A stretch of DNA of 64,000 nucleotides, from positions 62,001-126,000 of the forward strand of contig CALXLF010000003.1 of assembly GCA_944389125.1 (NCBI GenBank). The letters run 5' to 3'. Below are positions 26,090 to 35,491 of this stretch, piece by piece; positions within the stretch are counted from its first letter, which is position 1; each line of letters starts with the position of its first letter. Below the pieces are notes generated by a model. It saw only the letters and a list, made by a program, of their open reading frames with translations. It ran no database searches and was not told the DNA's origin. The position numbers and the translations under genes are program-made. Source of the stretch: an uncultured Clostridia bacterium (GTDB taxonomy: Bacteria; Bacillota; Clostridia; TANB77; CAG-508).

Positions 26090-27772
26090 ATGAGTGACGA
26101 AAAAAATCCTGACAACACAGAAGAAACAAAAAAAGATGTAGAGCCAAAAAAAGAAGAAATTACTTCAAATGAAAAGCCTGAAGAAAAAAGCACAGAATCT
26201 ACTGAAACAAAAAAAGAAGAACCTAAAGAAGAAGTAAAATTAGAAGAGCCAAAAACTGAAGCAAAAGAAGAAGCACCTAAAAAAGAGGAGTCTTCTGATA
26301 ATAAAAGCAGTGAATATAAAACAGTTGATGGACCAAAAAAATCTGATGTAAAAAAATCTTCAAAGCCTAAAAAGCCATTAGGAAAAAGAATTTTGCATTT
26401 TATATTTGGATTTATAATTTATTTAGTAATAGTTGCAGTAATTTCAGCAATATACTTTTTATGGGAAAAATCAAATAAAGTAAGTGAAGATTCAACTAAT
26501 GAAAGCAAAGCAGAAGTTACATGGGGAGATACTTATATTAAAATTTTGGAAGATGAAGATAATTTCAAAAATTTAAAAGATGTTGAAATTGCTCTTTGTG
26601 ATATTGGCCAAGATGGTACTCCAGAACTTATAGTTTATGGAACAAAATCAGATGGAAAAAATTCTGCAAACATTTATAATATAAATAAAAATGGTGAAGT
26701 AGATACTGTAAAATTTGAGCTTAAAGACGAATTTAATACAGAGTTTTTATATGATTCATCTGATGATGAATATAAATGGTATATTGTTACAGAAAATGAT
26801 GATTTATATGAGATTAATTTAGATGAAGATGATTATAATGTAGAAAAATCAGATGAAGTTTATGATGATTATGAAGTTGTAGAAACTTCAGAAAAAACAC
26901 CATATGAAGTAGGAACTGATGATCCAACAGAAATCTTTGATGATGCTGAAAAAGTATATACATCAAGTGAAGATTTAAAAGCTGAATATTCTGATTCATC
27001 TAAAACAGATAAAAAACCAACTTCAAGCAAAAAAAATACTAAAGCCACAGAAGCTTTAGATGCATATAAAGAAGCACTAGAGACAACAGATTTTGGAAAA
27101 GAGTTTGATATGTATTTAAATTATACAGATGCTTCAGAAGGATATGATACTTTTGTAGGTGAATATATATTTTTAACAGATTTAGATGGAGATGAAATTC
27201 CAGAATTGTTCTATGTTGGAGGTTTTAAAAATATGCCTTATGGAGATGGAACTATTGAAATGAGATATAAAAATGGAAAACTTGATATGTCATTAAATGA
27301 AGAAGTTTATATTTTAGGAATTTTTAAAAATTTACAAGGTGATGGATATTTTGCACAAATTTCAACTTCACCACAATGGGATTCAAAAGGATACCATATA
27401 ATTGACTTAACAGATAATACTGAATTTATTGTTGAATTAAATTTAGATTCAACAGGAACTGAAGATGCTTATTATAGATTTGATTTTACAGATGTAGGAA
27501 ATCTTCAAAATTATTATAATGAAGTTGATAATAAAACATATTCAAATAATTATCAAACAATAAATGAAACACAGTATAATGACTATTGTGCACAATATGT
27601 TGGTGAAAATTCATATTCAGCAAGTTCAGCATATGTAGAAGAAGATAAAGGAACAGGAATACTTGTAACAACAGATTTTGATGCAAGTTCTTTAGATAAA
27701 TCTCAAATAGAAGATAAATTTGAAGAAGCTGTTGATAATTATAATGATTTATGTGATACTTTAGCAAAATAA
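26090..27772 (+). CDS. membrane-anchored extracellular protein with Asp-rich loops
   Basis: 560 residues. Residues 1-95 are a Lys/Glu-rich cytoplasmic region, followed by one membrane helix (about 100-124: ILHFIFGFIIYLVIVAVISAIYF) and a large outside part. The outside part contains repeated calcium-loop-like pieces, CDIGQDGTPELIVYG and LTDLDGDEIPELFYVGG, like those in FG-GAP/VCBS-type repeats, separated by acidic linkers. No enzyme motif is seen. Ribosome site AGGAGG, 22 bases after porB, so it may be read from the por transcript. Function unknown. Confidence 0.65.
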   Translation: MSDEKNPDNTEETKKDVEPKKEEITSNEKPEEKSTESTETKKEEPKEEVKLEEPKTEAKEEAPKKEESSDNKSSEYKTVDGPKKSDVKKSSKPKKPLGKRILHFIFGFIIYLVIVAVISAIYFLWEKSNKVSEDSTNESKAEVTWGDTYIKILEDEDNFKNLKDVEIALCDIGQDGTPELIVYGTKSDGKNSANIYNINKNGEVDTVKFELKDEFNTEFLYDSSDDEYKWYIVTENDDLYEINLDEDDYNVEKSDEVYDDYEVVETSEKTPYEVGTDDPTEIFDDAEKVYTSSEDLKAEYSDSSKTDKKPTSSKKNTKATEALDAYKEALETTDFGKEFDMYLNYTDASEGYDTFVGEYIFLTDLDGDEIPELFYVGGFKNMPYGDGTIEMRYKNGKLDMSLNEEVYILGIFKNLQGDGYFAQISTSPQWDSKGYHIIDLTDNTEFIVELNLDSTGTEDAYYRFDFTDVGNLQNYYNEVDNKTYSNNYQTINETQYNDYCAQYVGENSYSASSAYVEEDKGTGILVTTDFDASSLDKSQIEDKFEEAVDNYNDLCDTLAK

Positions 27773-27791
27773 ATAAATTTAATAATAAAAT

Positions 27792-27820
27792 AAAGGAACA
27801 GAATTTTCTGTTCTTTTATT
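27792..27820 (+). terminator. terminator
   Basis: GGAACAGAA / TTCTGTTC hairpin followed by TTTTATTTT. Confidence 0.85.
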
Positions 27821-27861
27821 TTGGCTTAAAATATTGAAAATACTTAAATTTGTATTAAATG

Positions 27862-27890
27862 TTGTCAAGATAAGAAAAATATGTTATAGT
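27862..27890 (+). promoter_or_regulatory. promoter for guanylate-kinase-like gene
   Basis: TTGTCA, 17-base spacer, TATAGT, about 25 bases before the ribosome site. Confidence 0.6.
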
Positions 27891-27916
27891 AAAAAACAGA
27901 GTTTAAAATTTAAGAG

Positions 27917-28481
27917 GTGATTAAGATTTTACTAGCTATTGCACGGTGTTACAGGAGTAGGAAAATCTTTTTATAAAGATTTAATAACAAATGAATTAGG
28001 ATTTGAAAAAATAAAAATAATAACAACTAGAGAAATTCGCGAAGGAGAAAAAAATAATGATGATAAAATCTTTGTCACTCCTGAAGAATTAGATAATATG
28101 ATAAAAAATGAAAAGATTGCATATAAATTTGATATGTTAGGTAATACATATGCTTATACTTATGATGCTTTATTTAGTGATAAAAATACTGTTTTTGAAA
28201 TGCATTATCCATGTATTTTTGATTTTAAAAGGATTTGTCCAGATATAAGAACAATTTATTTATTACCAGAAAATTTAGAAATTCCAAAACAAAAATTAAG
28301 GGACAGAAATTTAAAGCCGGAGGTTGAAAAGCAAAGAATAGATGAGATTGATGAACATTATAACAGATATATGACAGATGAAAATTTAAGGAAACAATTT
28401 GATTTTGTTGTTATTAATAGATATAATAATGATTCAAAAAAAGAAATACTTGATTTAGTAAAAAATGAACTAACTAAATAA
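27917..28481 (+). CDS. guanylate-kinase-like P-loop protein, needs +1 shift at an in-frame CGG
   Basis: About 187 residues. With the shift the N-terminus reads KILLAIAGVTGVGKSF, a proper P-loop; without it translation of the leader ends after RCYRSRKIFL. The CGG codon is at 27944-27946, codon 10 counted from GTG 27917. IITTREIREGE resembles the GMP-binding region of guanylate kinases; the rest is a small helical NMP-kinase-like fold ending in a charged helix. The start is uncertain: AGAGGTGAT is a strong ribosome site and GTG 27917 overlaps it, so the ATT at 27926 may be used. Starting instead at the downstream TTG would remove the strand before the P-loop. Substrate unknown. Confidence 0.7.
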
Positions 28482-28541
28482 ATACTTAAAGGTGAAATAT
28501 TTTTTATATTAATAAAACCTTTTGGAAGGATGAAATAAAAT

Positions 28542-29378
28542 ATGGAAAAAAATTATTTTTCTTTAGATGAAAATTTTAATAATATTATAAAAAATTCTTT
28601 AAATGATAAAAATATAACAGAAATTGTACCAATTTCTACAGGATGGACTAATATAGTTTTTGAAGCTGAAACAAATGATGGAGATTATTTTTTTAGATTT
28701 CCAAGAGATGATTTTTGGACAAGAACTATTGAAAAAGATTATGAGTTCTCTAATTTTATAAATGGAAAAACTTATTTTAATACTGTAAAATTGGATTTGA
28801 AAACAGATAATCAAAGACCTTTTAGTATACATAAAAAAATTCAAGGTAAAACATTAGCTGATAAAATGGATAGCTTATCAACAGAAGAAATAAAAAATGT
28901 ATCTAAAGAAATTTCTGAATTTATGTATCAATTACATACAACCAAATTTAATAGAAATGAAATTTTTAAGACAGATAAAATTGGTTTAAATTTGGTTGAC
29001 TTTTTAGATGAGCTTATTAATATGCATATTTCAGATGATAATAAAAAATTTTGGAAATATAAAGATTTTAGTAAAAAAGATAATACATGTTTAGTTCATG
29101 GAGACTTAAATTCAAGTAATATTTTATTAGATGAAAATAACCATGTATCAGGAATAATTGATTTTGGGTTTGCTGGTTTTGGAAATAAATATTTTGATAT
29201 AGCAAGAATCTTAAGCAGAAAGTATCCAGAAGGATTTAAAGAAGGCATTATTAAAGCATATGAAGATATTTCATGTGAAAAGTTAGATTTAAATATCTTA
29301 GATACAGAAATAAAATTATGGAACGATATAGACAATGGATATATAAATTATATGAGAGGTATTGGAATATATGAATAA
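28542..29378 (+). CDS. aminoglycoside phosphotransferase/choline kinase-family protein
   Basis: 278 residues. The kinase-like catalytic loop HGDLNSSNILLD (near residue 187) and metal motif IIDFGFAG (near 206) identify the APH superfamily. The N-lobe contains VPISTGWTNIVFEAE and the phosphate-contact region YFFRFPRD. Members phosphorylate small hydroxyl compounds such as choline, sugars or antibiotics; the substrate is not evident. It follows the guanylate-kinase-like gene by 60 bases with GGAAGGATG as its ribosome site. Its C-terminus MRGIGIYE is typical of the choline-kinase-like branch. Confidence 0.8.
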   Translation: MEKNYFSLDENFNNIIKNSLNDKNITEIVPISTGWTNIVFEAETNDGDYFFRFPRDDFWTRTIEKDYEFSNFINGKTYFNTVKLDLKTDNQRPFSIHKKIQGKTLADKMDSLSTEEIKNVSKEISEFMYQLHTTKFNRNEIFKTDKIGLNLVDFLDELINMHISDDNKKFWKYKDFSKKDNTCLVHGDLNSSNILLDENNHVSGIIDFGFAGFGNKYFDIARILSRKYPEGFKEGIIKAYEDISCEKLDLNILDTEIKLWNDIDNGYINYMRGIGIYE

Positions 29379-29380
29379 TA

Positions 29381-29414
29381 AAAAATCTTGGCTTTATTTA
29401 GTCAAGATTTTTTT
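29381..29414 (+). terminator. terminator
   Basis: AAATCTTG / CAAGATTT hairpin followed by TTTTT. Confidence 0.8.
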
Positions 29415-29419
29415 GAAAG

Positions 29420-29448
29420 TTTACATAAGTGCCAAAAAATGGTATAAT
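29420..29448 (+). promoter_or_regulatory. promoter for lipoprotein gene
   Basis: TTTACA, 17-base spacer, TATAAT. The leader after it holds two short AT-rich hairpins. Confidence 0.7.
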
Positions 29449-29562
29449 TAACATGTTAGCAACTTGGCTATCATAGGAAAAAAGTTTTTTCTATTGCACG
29501 AAAGAAAAAATTTTCTTTCCAGGTAACACAATATGAGAAATGAAATACAAGGAGAGAAAAAG

Positions 29563-30588
29563 ATGAAAAAATTTAAAACTGTAGTGATTATCATGATTAT
29601 TAGTATTATGACATTTGGTATTACTGGATGTTCCAATGTAAAAAAGATTGAGCCACGGTATGGTTTAGTTGAAGAAGCTGTTTATACAGAAAAAACATCG
29701 GTATCTTTTACAGATATTCTGAAAGAAGCTAATGTAACTGTCGAAAAGTCAGATAATGAAACAAGTGAATTTATTTTAAATCTTGAAATTGAACTTGTTG
29801 ATTTTATTAATGATGAGTATGACCTTAATTGGACCGCATCTGGAGTTGAAGTTTATGAACTAAATTTTTCAGATGTAGAAGGATATGGTGTGTATAATGC
29901 TATGGCAGATCCTGAAAACAATGATCTTTTTTTAAATACAGCTGTGGGTGATATTGAGCAGGATAATGTCAAAGTTTTTTCGGTTCATGAACTTATTCAC
30001 TGTTTAACTTTTAAGAATCTTGATACATATAAATTTGTACTTACAGATTCTGAAGGTAAGGAGCTGGGATATTATACATCTGAAGCTTTTACAGATCTTC
30101 TTACAATTAAATTTTTTGAAAGTAAAGGAATGCCGGAGGTTAAAGAGTTTTTGTATAGCAACTCTGGCTATTGTTACACAACATGCGCTTTGGATATGCT
30201 TGAAAAAGCTATTCCAAATGAGATGTATTATTATTTGACTAATGATATTAATTCTCTTGAAAAGGAATTTAATGAATTATCCGATAAGTACATGAAGATT
30301 CCATCTGGACTTGAAGACAATGCTTTTGAGAGTTTCCTTTATAGAGCAGATATTATTCAAGTTGTAACATTAACTTTAGTTCAAGGAGGATATTCTCAAA
30401 ATCTGGCAAATATGTTTATTCAATCAATATTTGGAAATTTTGAAGAAGTAGTAATTATATCAAGAGGCCAGCCTACTGATGTTCAGCAGACAAACTATGA
30501 TGAATGTTATGAACTCTTTAACTCTGAAGGGGAGATTACAGGTTCACTTAATGAGTTCTTGGAATATCTAAAGTCGTGCATTAGATAA
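29563..30588 (+). CDS. lipoprotein with HEXXH metalloprotease-like motif (foreign codon use)
   Basis: 341 residues from ATG 29563, set by AAGGAGAG just upstream (a weaker in-frame ATG is at 29533). The signal sequence ends in the lipobox GITGC, so the protein is probably lipid-anchored outside the cell. VHELIHCLTF near residue 143 contains HELIH, the HEXXH zinc motif, and YTSEAFTDLLTI about 30 residues later could supply the third ligand (Glu), as in gluzincins. The family is not recognised. Codon use resembles the Ter-like island (in-frame CGG in EPRYG), and the gene is fenced by its own promoter and terminator, pointing to an acquired single-gene islet. Confidence 0.65.
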   Translation: MKKFKTVVIIMIISIMTFGITGCSNVKKIEPRYGLVEEAVYTEKTSVSFTDILKEANVTVEKSDNETSEFILNLEIELVDFINDEYDLNWTASGVEVYELNFSDVEGYGVYNAMADPENNDLFLNTAVGDIEQDNVKVFSVHELIHCLTFKNLDTYKFVLTDSEGKELGYYTSEAFTDLLTIKFFESKGMPEVKEFLYSNSGYCYTTCALDMLEKAIPNEMYYYLTNDINSLEKEFNELSDKYMKIPSGLEDNAFESFLYRADIIQVVTLTLVQGGYSQNLANMFIQSIFGNFEEVVIISRGQPTDVQQTNYDECYELFNSEGEITGSLNEFLEYLKSCIR

Positions 30589-30595
30589 TCCTACA

Positions 30596-30655
30596 AGCAA
30601 AAATTCTTCTATAGGTAGCTCGAACTCGAGCAACTTATAGAAGATTTTTTGCTTT
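30596..30655. terminator. strong long-stem terminator
   Basis: AGCAAAAATTCTTCTATA pairs with TATAGAAGATTTTTTGCT, with a small inner hairpin GCTCGAACTCGAGC at the tip. Its A- and T-runs allow action in both directions. Confidence 0.85.
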
Positions 30656-30773
30656 TAATTACTTACTAAAAGGTTTTTTTATTTATAAAAAATGTATATA
30701 AATATTTATTTTTTTAACTAATATTTTTTTAACTAAATTTTTAAAAAATATTACAAAAATATTACAATTTTGG

Positions 30774-30802
30774 TTGACTTTTGGCTAAAAAAAATATATG
30801 AT
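30774..30802 (+). promoter_or_regulatory. promoter of minD-minE-rodA
   Basis: TTGACT, 17-base spacer, TATGAT. The region 30656-30773 before it is AT-rich with nothing else recognisable. Confidence 0.65.
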
Positions 30803-30909
30803 ATTACAGTAATTAAAATTAAGCTGTAATAGAAGGAGAATTTTCTTCAGTTTAAATATTGTTATTTAATATAAAAGTTTTAGCATTTGAAGAAAGGATG
30901 AATTAAACA

Positions 30910-31704
30910 ATGGGAGAAGTTATAGTTATAACATCAGGAAAAGGCGGTGTTGGAAAAACAACTACAACTGCAAATTTGGGTTCAGCTTTAGCATTAGCGG
31001 GAAAAAAAGTTGTATTAGTAGATACTGATATTGGACTTAGAAATTTGGATGTTGTAATGGGGCTAGAAAATAGAATTGTTTATGACTTAGTTGATGTAAT
31101 TGAAGGAAAATGTAAACTAAGACAGGCTTTAATTAAAGATAAGCGTTTTAAAGAACTTTTCTTACTTCCAGCTGCCCAAACTAAAGATAAAACAGCTGTT
31201 AATGAAGAACAAATGAAAGATTTAGTAGGTAAACTAAAGGACGAATTTGACTATATTCTAATTGATTGTCCTGCTGGTATTGAACAAGGATTCAAAAATG
31301 CTATTGCTGGTGCAAATAGAGCACTAGTTGTTACAACTGCAGAAATATCTGCAATAAGAGATGCTGATAGAATTATAGGTTTGTTAGAATCATCTGAGAT
31401 AAAAAATCCAGAATTAATAGTTAATAAATTAAAACCATCTATGGTAAGACGTGGAGAAATGATGGATGTTGATGATATTGTTGATTTATTATCAATAGAT
31501 TTAATAGGTGTTGTTCCAGATGATGAATATATTATAACTCAAACAAATAAAGGAGAACCTGTAATTTCTAATAAAAGAGCTCCTTCAGGTAAAGCTTATT
31601 TAGAGATTTCAAGAAGAATTTTAGGAGAAAATATAGAAGTTACTGTTCCAGGAAAGGAAAAGGGCCTTTGGGCTAGAATAAAAAGAGCTTTTAAAAGAAA
31701 GTAA
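30910..31704 (+). CDS. minD: septum-site determining ATPase MinD
   Basis: 264 residues, normal length. Deviant Walker A SGKGGVGKTTTTANLG at residues 9-24, DTDIGLRNLDVVMGLE near 41, and Walker B YILIDCPAG near 117. The C-terminal amphipathic membrane-targeting helix is GLWARIKRAFKRK. MinD cycles on and off the membrane with ATP to place the division septum. minE follows directly and rodA after that; minC is not in this cluster. Ribosome site GAAAGGATG precedes ATG. Confidence 0.95.
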   Translation: MGEVIVITSGKGGVGKTTTTANLGSALALAGKKVVLVDTDIGLRNLDVVMGLENRIVYDLVDVIEGKCKLRQALIKDKRFKELFLLPAAQTKDKTAVNEEQMKDLVGKLKDEFDYILIDCPAGIEQGFKNAIAGANRALVVTTAEISAIRDADRIIGLLESSEIKNPELIVNKLKPSMVRRGEMMDVDDIVDLLSIDLIGVVPDDEYIITQTNKGEPVISNKRAPSGKAYLEISRRILGENIEVTVPGKEKGLWARIKRAFKRK

Positions 31705-31778
31705 TAATGGCGCAAAAGAAAGAATTTCGCCTACTTAAATAATATGCTTAGAATGCGTATAAAGTTTGGAGGAAGAAA

Positions 31779-32639
31779 ATGTTTGAGAATATAGGTAATT
31801 TTTTTAAGAAAATGATGAAAACAGAGCAAAAAGAATTGCTTGTTGATACTACGTCTAAGGACGCTGCAAAAGAGAGATTACATATTGTACTTATGCAAGA
31901 TAGAGCAAATGTTTCTGCTGATTTTTTGGAACTTATGAAACAAGAAATTATAGATGTAATCAAAAAATATATAGTTATAGATGAAGAACAAATTGATGTT
32001 AGACTTACAAATCAAGAAAATGAAGATGGAACTACAGGTGCACCTTCATTATATGCTAATATTCCAATTTTAAATATTAGAAATGATATTAAAGGAGAAG
32101 TTTTAAATCAAAATTCTAATTTATCATCTAAAGAAAATAATTTGAATAATGTAGATTTTAGTGATAGAACAGTTATTATACCTACAATTGATCAAGAGGA
32201 AAACTTAAAAAATGAAGAACCTCCTAAAGAAAAGGATTCTGATGATTTAAATAATGTAACAGATGATGTAGAAAAAAATGATATTAAAAATGAAGAAAAA
32301 AATATAGATAATCAAGAAAATTTCCAGGAACTAGAGAATAATGTAGAAGAAATAGAAAAAGAAGAGGCTAAAATTGATGATATAGCAGAAGATATCTCAA
32401 AAAAATTAGAAGAAGTTGATAATGTAGAAGATGAATATGATGAAGATGATGATGACGATGTTACTTTTGATGATTTACTAAAAGCAGCTGAAGAAGAAGA
32501 AAAAAGAGAAGCAGAAGAAAAAGCTAAAAGTGAAACTATAAAACAGACTACTTCAACAAAAAGTAAAAAATCTAGTGGAAAAGGTAAAGGAAAGGGAAAA
32601 AAGAAAGGAACAAAATCATCATCAAAAAAGAGAAAATAA
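31779..32639 (+). CDS. minE: MinE topological specificity factor with long charged C-terminal tail
   Basis: 286 residues, about three times the usual MinE. Residues 1-105 are a full MinE: membrane helix MFENIGNFFKKMM, the MinD-contact helix AAKERLHIVLMQDRANV, then IDEEQIDVRLTN and ending LYANIPI. The tail begins near residue 110: first acidic (Asp/Glu/Asn-rich, with DEYDEDDDDDVTFDDLL), then a terminal block of about 30 residues that is almost all Lys, Ser and Gly. The tail is unlikely to be needed for MinD stimulation; a basic end could touch nucleic acid or ribosomes (inference). Lies 75 bases after minD and 14 before rodA. Confidence 0.88.
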   Translation: MFENIGNFFKKMMKTEQKELLVDTTSKDAAKERLHIVLMQDRANVSADFLELMKQEIIDVIKKYIVIDEEQIDVRLTNQENEDGTTGAPSLYANIPILNIRNDIKGEVLNQNSNLSSKENNLNNVDFSDRTVIIPTIDQEENLKNEEPPKEKDSDDLNNVTDDVEKNDIKNEEKNIDNQENFQELENNVEEIEKEEAKIDDIAEDISKKLEEVDNVEDEYDEDDDDDVTFDDLLKAAEEEEKREAEEKAKSETIKQTTSTKSKKSSGKGKGKGKKKGTKSSSKKRK

Positions 32640-32653
32640 TGAGGTAGTTTATA

Positions 32654-33784
32654 GTGAGGGAAAAAAGATTAAAAAATACAGAGTGGATTGTTGGAATAAT
32701 TAGTTTATTATTATTAGCTATTGGATTAGTTGCTCTTTATTCTTCCACACAAAGTACGGAACTTAGCGAATTTAAAAAGCAAATTCAATGGTTTATAATC
32801 AGTATTCCTTTTACAATTGCAGTATATATTATAGATTATAGGCTGATTGTTAAGCTTTCACCAGCTATATATGTAGTGTTTATGATACTTTTGGTTGGAG
32901 TTTTGTTTACAGAACCTATAAGTGGAGCAAGAAGCTGGTATCAGATTGGAGATTTTTTATCATTTCAACCATCAGAATTAGGAAAAATATTTGTTATTAT
33001 GTTTGCTGCTTTAGTTTTGTATAAATTACAGCTTAAAGGAAAAAGAGAAATAAATAAACCTTGGAAATTATTAATATATTTTATTGCATGGGCTATTCCA
33101 ATTGGGCTTATTATATTACAACCAGATTATGGAACAGCTTTAGCTTATATTTTTGCTATGCTTTTTATGCTATTTGTATCTGGATTAGATAAAAAATATA
33201 TAATTTTTGCTATTATTTTAATAGTCGTTTTAGCTCCAGTTGTATATAGTAATTTGCCTGCACATGCTAAAGCAAGATTAGAAATATTTTTGGATCCAGA
33301 AAGTGATCCAAGAGGTTCAGGATATAATTTAATTCAATCAAAGCTTGCAATAGGGGCAGGGCAATTTTTTGGAATGGGTCTTTTAAAAGGAAATCAGACT
33401 CAACTGGGATATTTAGCACCTAAAACAACAGATTTTATTTTCTCTGTTATTGGTGAAGAAATGGGATTTATAGCAGCTAGTACAATAGTTGTTTTATATA
33501 TAGTTTTAATAACAAAATCTATAGGAATTGCAAAAAATGCTGAGGATAGCATAGGATCTTATATTGCAATAGGTGTTTCAGGAGTTTTTTTCTTCCATAT
33601 GATTGAAAATATAGGTATGACAATTGGATTACTGCCAATTACTGGTGTTCCATTACCTTTTGTAAGTTATGGTGGAAGTTCATTAATAACTAATTTTATA
33701 TGTATAGGATTACTTCTTAATATTAGTTCAAGAAGGAAGAAAGGAATTACATTTAATAATAAATATAACATGTATGGAAACTAG
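32654..33784 (+). CDS. rodA: RodA/FtsW/SpoVE-family peptidoglycan polymerase
   Basis: 376 residues with about ten membrane helices, the SEDS fold. GARSWYQIGDFLSFQPSELGK, LILQPDYGTA, and the C-terminal PLPFVSYGGSSLI are the conserved SEDS loops. Together with a class B PBP it would extend glycan strands; the minDE neighbourhood resembles the mre-min-rodA clusters of Clostridia, which favours RodA over FtsW. Start is GTG 32654 after GAGGTAG. A fold-back element begins right at its stop. Confidence 0.9.
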   Translation: MREKRLKNTEWIVGIISLLLLAIGLVALYSSTQSTELSEFKKQIQWFIISIPFTIAVYIIDYRLIVKLSPAIYVVFMILLVGVLFTEPISGARSWYQIGDFLSFQPSELGKIFVIMFAALVLYKLQLKGKREINKPWKLLIYFIAWAIPIGLIILQPDYGTALAYIFAMLFMLFVSGLDKKYIIFAIILIVVLAPVVYSNLPAHAKARLEIFLDPESDPRGSGYNLIQSKLAIGAGQFFGMGLLKGNQTQLGYLAPKTTDFIFSVIGEEMGFIAASTIVVLYIVLITKSIGIAKNAEDSIGSYIAIGVSGVFFFHMIENIGMTIGLLPITGVPLPFVSYGGSSLITNFICIGLLLNISSRRKKGITFNNKYNMYGN

Positions 33785-33928
33785 GCTGTGATGAGAAGCG
33801 GCAATCTGCACATTTTTACTCAGTCGAAGTCCAATCAACGTACTTTATAGTACGCCTCATGGACATTCTCAGTCGTAAAAATGCACATCTTACCACTTCT
33901 CATCACAGCAGGATGAGAGTACAATATT
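33784..33928 (+). repeat. fold-back element, family A copy 2
   Basis: About 145 bases beginning at the rodA stop. GCTGTGATGAGAAG and CTTCTCATCACAGC form the outer stem. GCGGCAATCTGCACATTTTTAC continues it with bulges, and the inner pair is GTCCA / TGGAC plus CGTACTTTATAGTACG. It shares AGTACGCCTCAT and GAGAGTACAATATT with copy 1, while the stem arms differ by compensating changes. Confidence 0.78.
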
Positions 33929-33960
33929 AAAAGTATTATAAAATTGTAAAAAGGAAAAAT

Positions 33961-34914
33961 ATGAGTTTAAAAATTGGTAATGTAGAATTAAAAAATAATT
34001 TAATATTAGCTCCAATGGCAGGTGTTACAGACTTGCCATTTCGTTTAATTACGAAAAAATATGGTGATCCAGGACTTGTTTGTAATGAAATGGTAAGCTC
34101 AAAAGCTATTTGTTATGATGATGAAAAAACTTTGAAAATGCTAGAAATGGAAGAAAGTGAAAGACCAATTTCTATGCAGATTTTTGGAAGTGACCCAGAA
34201 TCAATGGGAAAAGCTGCTAAATTTGTTAGTCAAAAATGTGATATTTTAGATATAAATATGGGATGCCCAGCTCCTAAAGTTGTTAAAAACGGAGATGGAA
34301 GTAAACTTTTATTAGATTTAAAATTAGCTGAAAAAATTATTAAATCAGTAGTTGAAAATTCTAGTAAACCTGTTACTTTGAAAGTCAGAAAAGGTTGGGA
34401 TGAAGAACATATTGTAGTAGAAGATATTGCTAAAATAGCAGAAAATTCTGGTATAGCTGCCATTATAGTCCATGGAAGAACTAGAAATGAATTTTATTCA
34501 CGGAATTTCTGATTGGAGTGCTATAAAAAAAGTAAAAAAATGTGTGAAGATTCCAGTTATTGGAAATGGTGATATTGTATCACGGAGAAACTGCAAAAAA
34601 ATGTTTTGAAGAAACTGGTTGTGATGGAATTATGATTGGAAGAGCAGCTCTTCGGTAATCCTTGGATTTTTAAGAATATAAAATATTTTTTAGAAAATGG
34701 AGAAAATCCAAAAGAAATTTCAAATCAAGAAAAATTAGATGTATTAAAAGAACATTTTGAACTTTTATTAAAATATAAAGGTGAATATACAGCAACACGA
34801 GAAATCAGAAAATTTATTAGCTGGTATGTTAAAGGTATGCCAAATGCAAGAAATTATAAAGAAAAAGTAAATATGATAAATACTAAAGAGGATTTTTACA
34901 AAATTATAGTATAA
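33961..34914 (+). CDS. dusB: tRNA-dihydrouridine synthase, needs three +1 shifts at in-frame CGG codons
   Basis: 316 residues after three shifts. FMN enzyme reducing uridine in tRNA. NLILAPMAGVTDLPFR, NEMVSSKA, INMGCPAPKVVKNGDGS (catalytic Cys) and HGRTRNEFYS are in the first frame. Three CGG codons in the running frame, at 34501-34503, 34583-34585 and 34653-34655, each need loss of one C. The product then reads FYSGISDW, IPVIGNGDIVSGETAKKC and GRAALGNPWIF, an exact match to family expectation. Each 0-frame ends quickly (the third CGG is followed at once by TAA). Nothing else in the gene is decayed. Ribosome site AAAAAGGAAAA; the element upstream belongs to family A. Confidence 0.92.
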
Positions 34915-34942
34915 AGATAATATAAGAAAATGAGGAAATAAA

Positions 34943-35491
34943 ATGTCAAAATTAAAAAAGGTAATTTTATCAGCGTTATTATTAGCAATTTTAATAATTT
35001 TTTCTAGATTTGTATCAATTAAAACAGAAGTTCTAGTAATTTCTTTAAGTTTTATACCAGTTATGATAAGTAGTATTTGGCTTGGCCCAAAATATTCTAC
35101 AGTAATCGCTGCATTAGGGGACTTAATTGGAGCAATTCTATTTCCATTTGGACCATATTTTCCAGGATTTACTGTAAGTTCTGCAATTTCTGGATTTATC
35201 TATGGTATATTTTTATATAATAAAGGACAGAAATTTGAAAGTAATAGAAAATTTATATTAAGACTTATTTTTAGTAGTCTTATAGTTTTATGTGTAGTTA
35301 ATATTTTTATTACCTCATTATGGATTCATATTTTATATGGAAAGGCATATCTGGCTGTTTTAGCAAGTAGAGTTGTAACACAAATTGTAATGTTACCAAT
35401 TCATGTAATTGTTATATATGCAATTGAAAAATTTACAAGACCATTTTTTGAAAAATATATGTCTACAGAAGAGGTAACAGAAAATGATTGA
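34943..35491 (+). CDS. folT: ECF transporter S component, folate (FolT) type
   Basis: 182 residues with five to six membrane helices. LSFIPVMISSIWLGPKYS, ALGDLIGAILFPFGPYFPGFTVSSAISGFIYGIFLY matches the substrate-binding membrane subunit of the folate ECF family. It overlaps the start of the ATPase gene by eight bases and is followed by an EcfT gene, so this is a complete dedicated S-A-T cassette, though with a single ATPase gene. Substrate by family resemblance only. Confidence 0.82.
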   Translation: MSKLKKVILSALLLAILIIFSRFVSIKTEVLVISLSFIPVMISSIWLGPKYSTVIAALGDLIGAILFPFGPYFPGFTVSSAISGFIYGIFLYNKGQKFESNRKFILRLIFSSLIVLCVVNIFITSLWIHILYGKAYLAVLASRVVTQIVMLPIHVIVIYAIEKFTRPFFEKYMSTEEVTEND

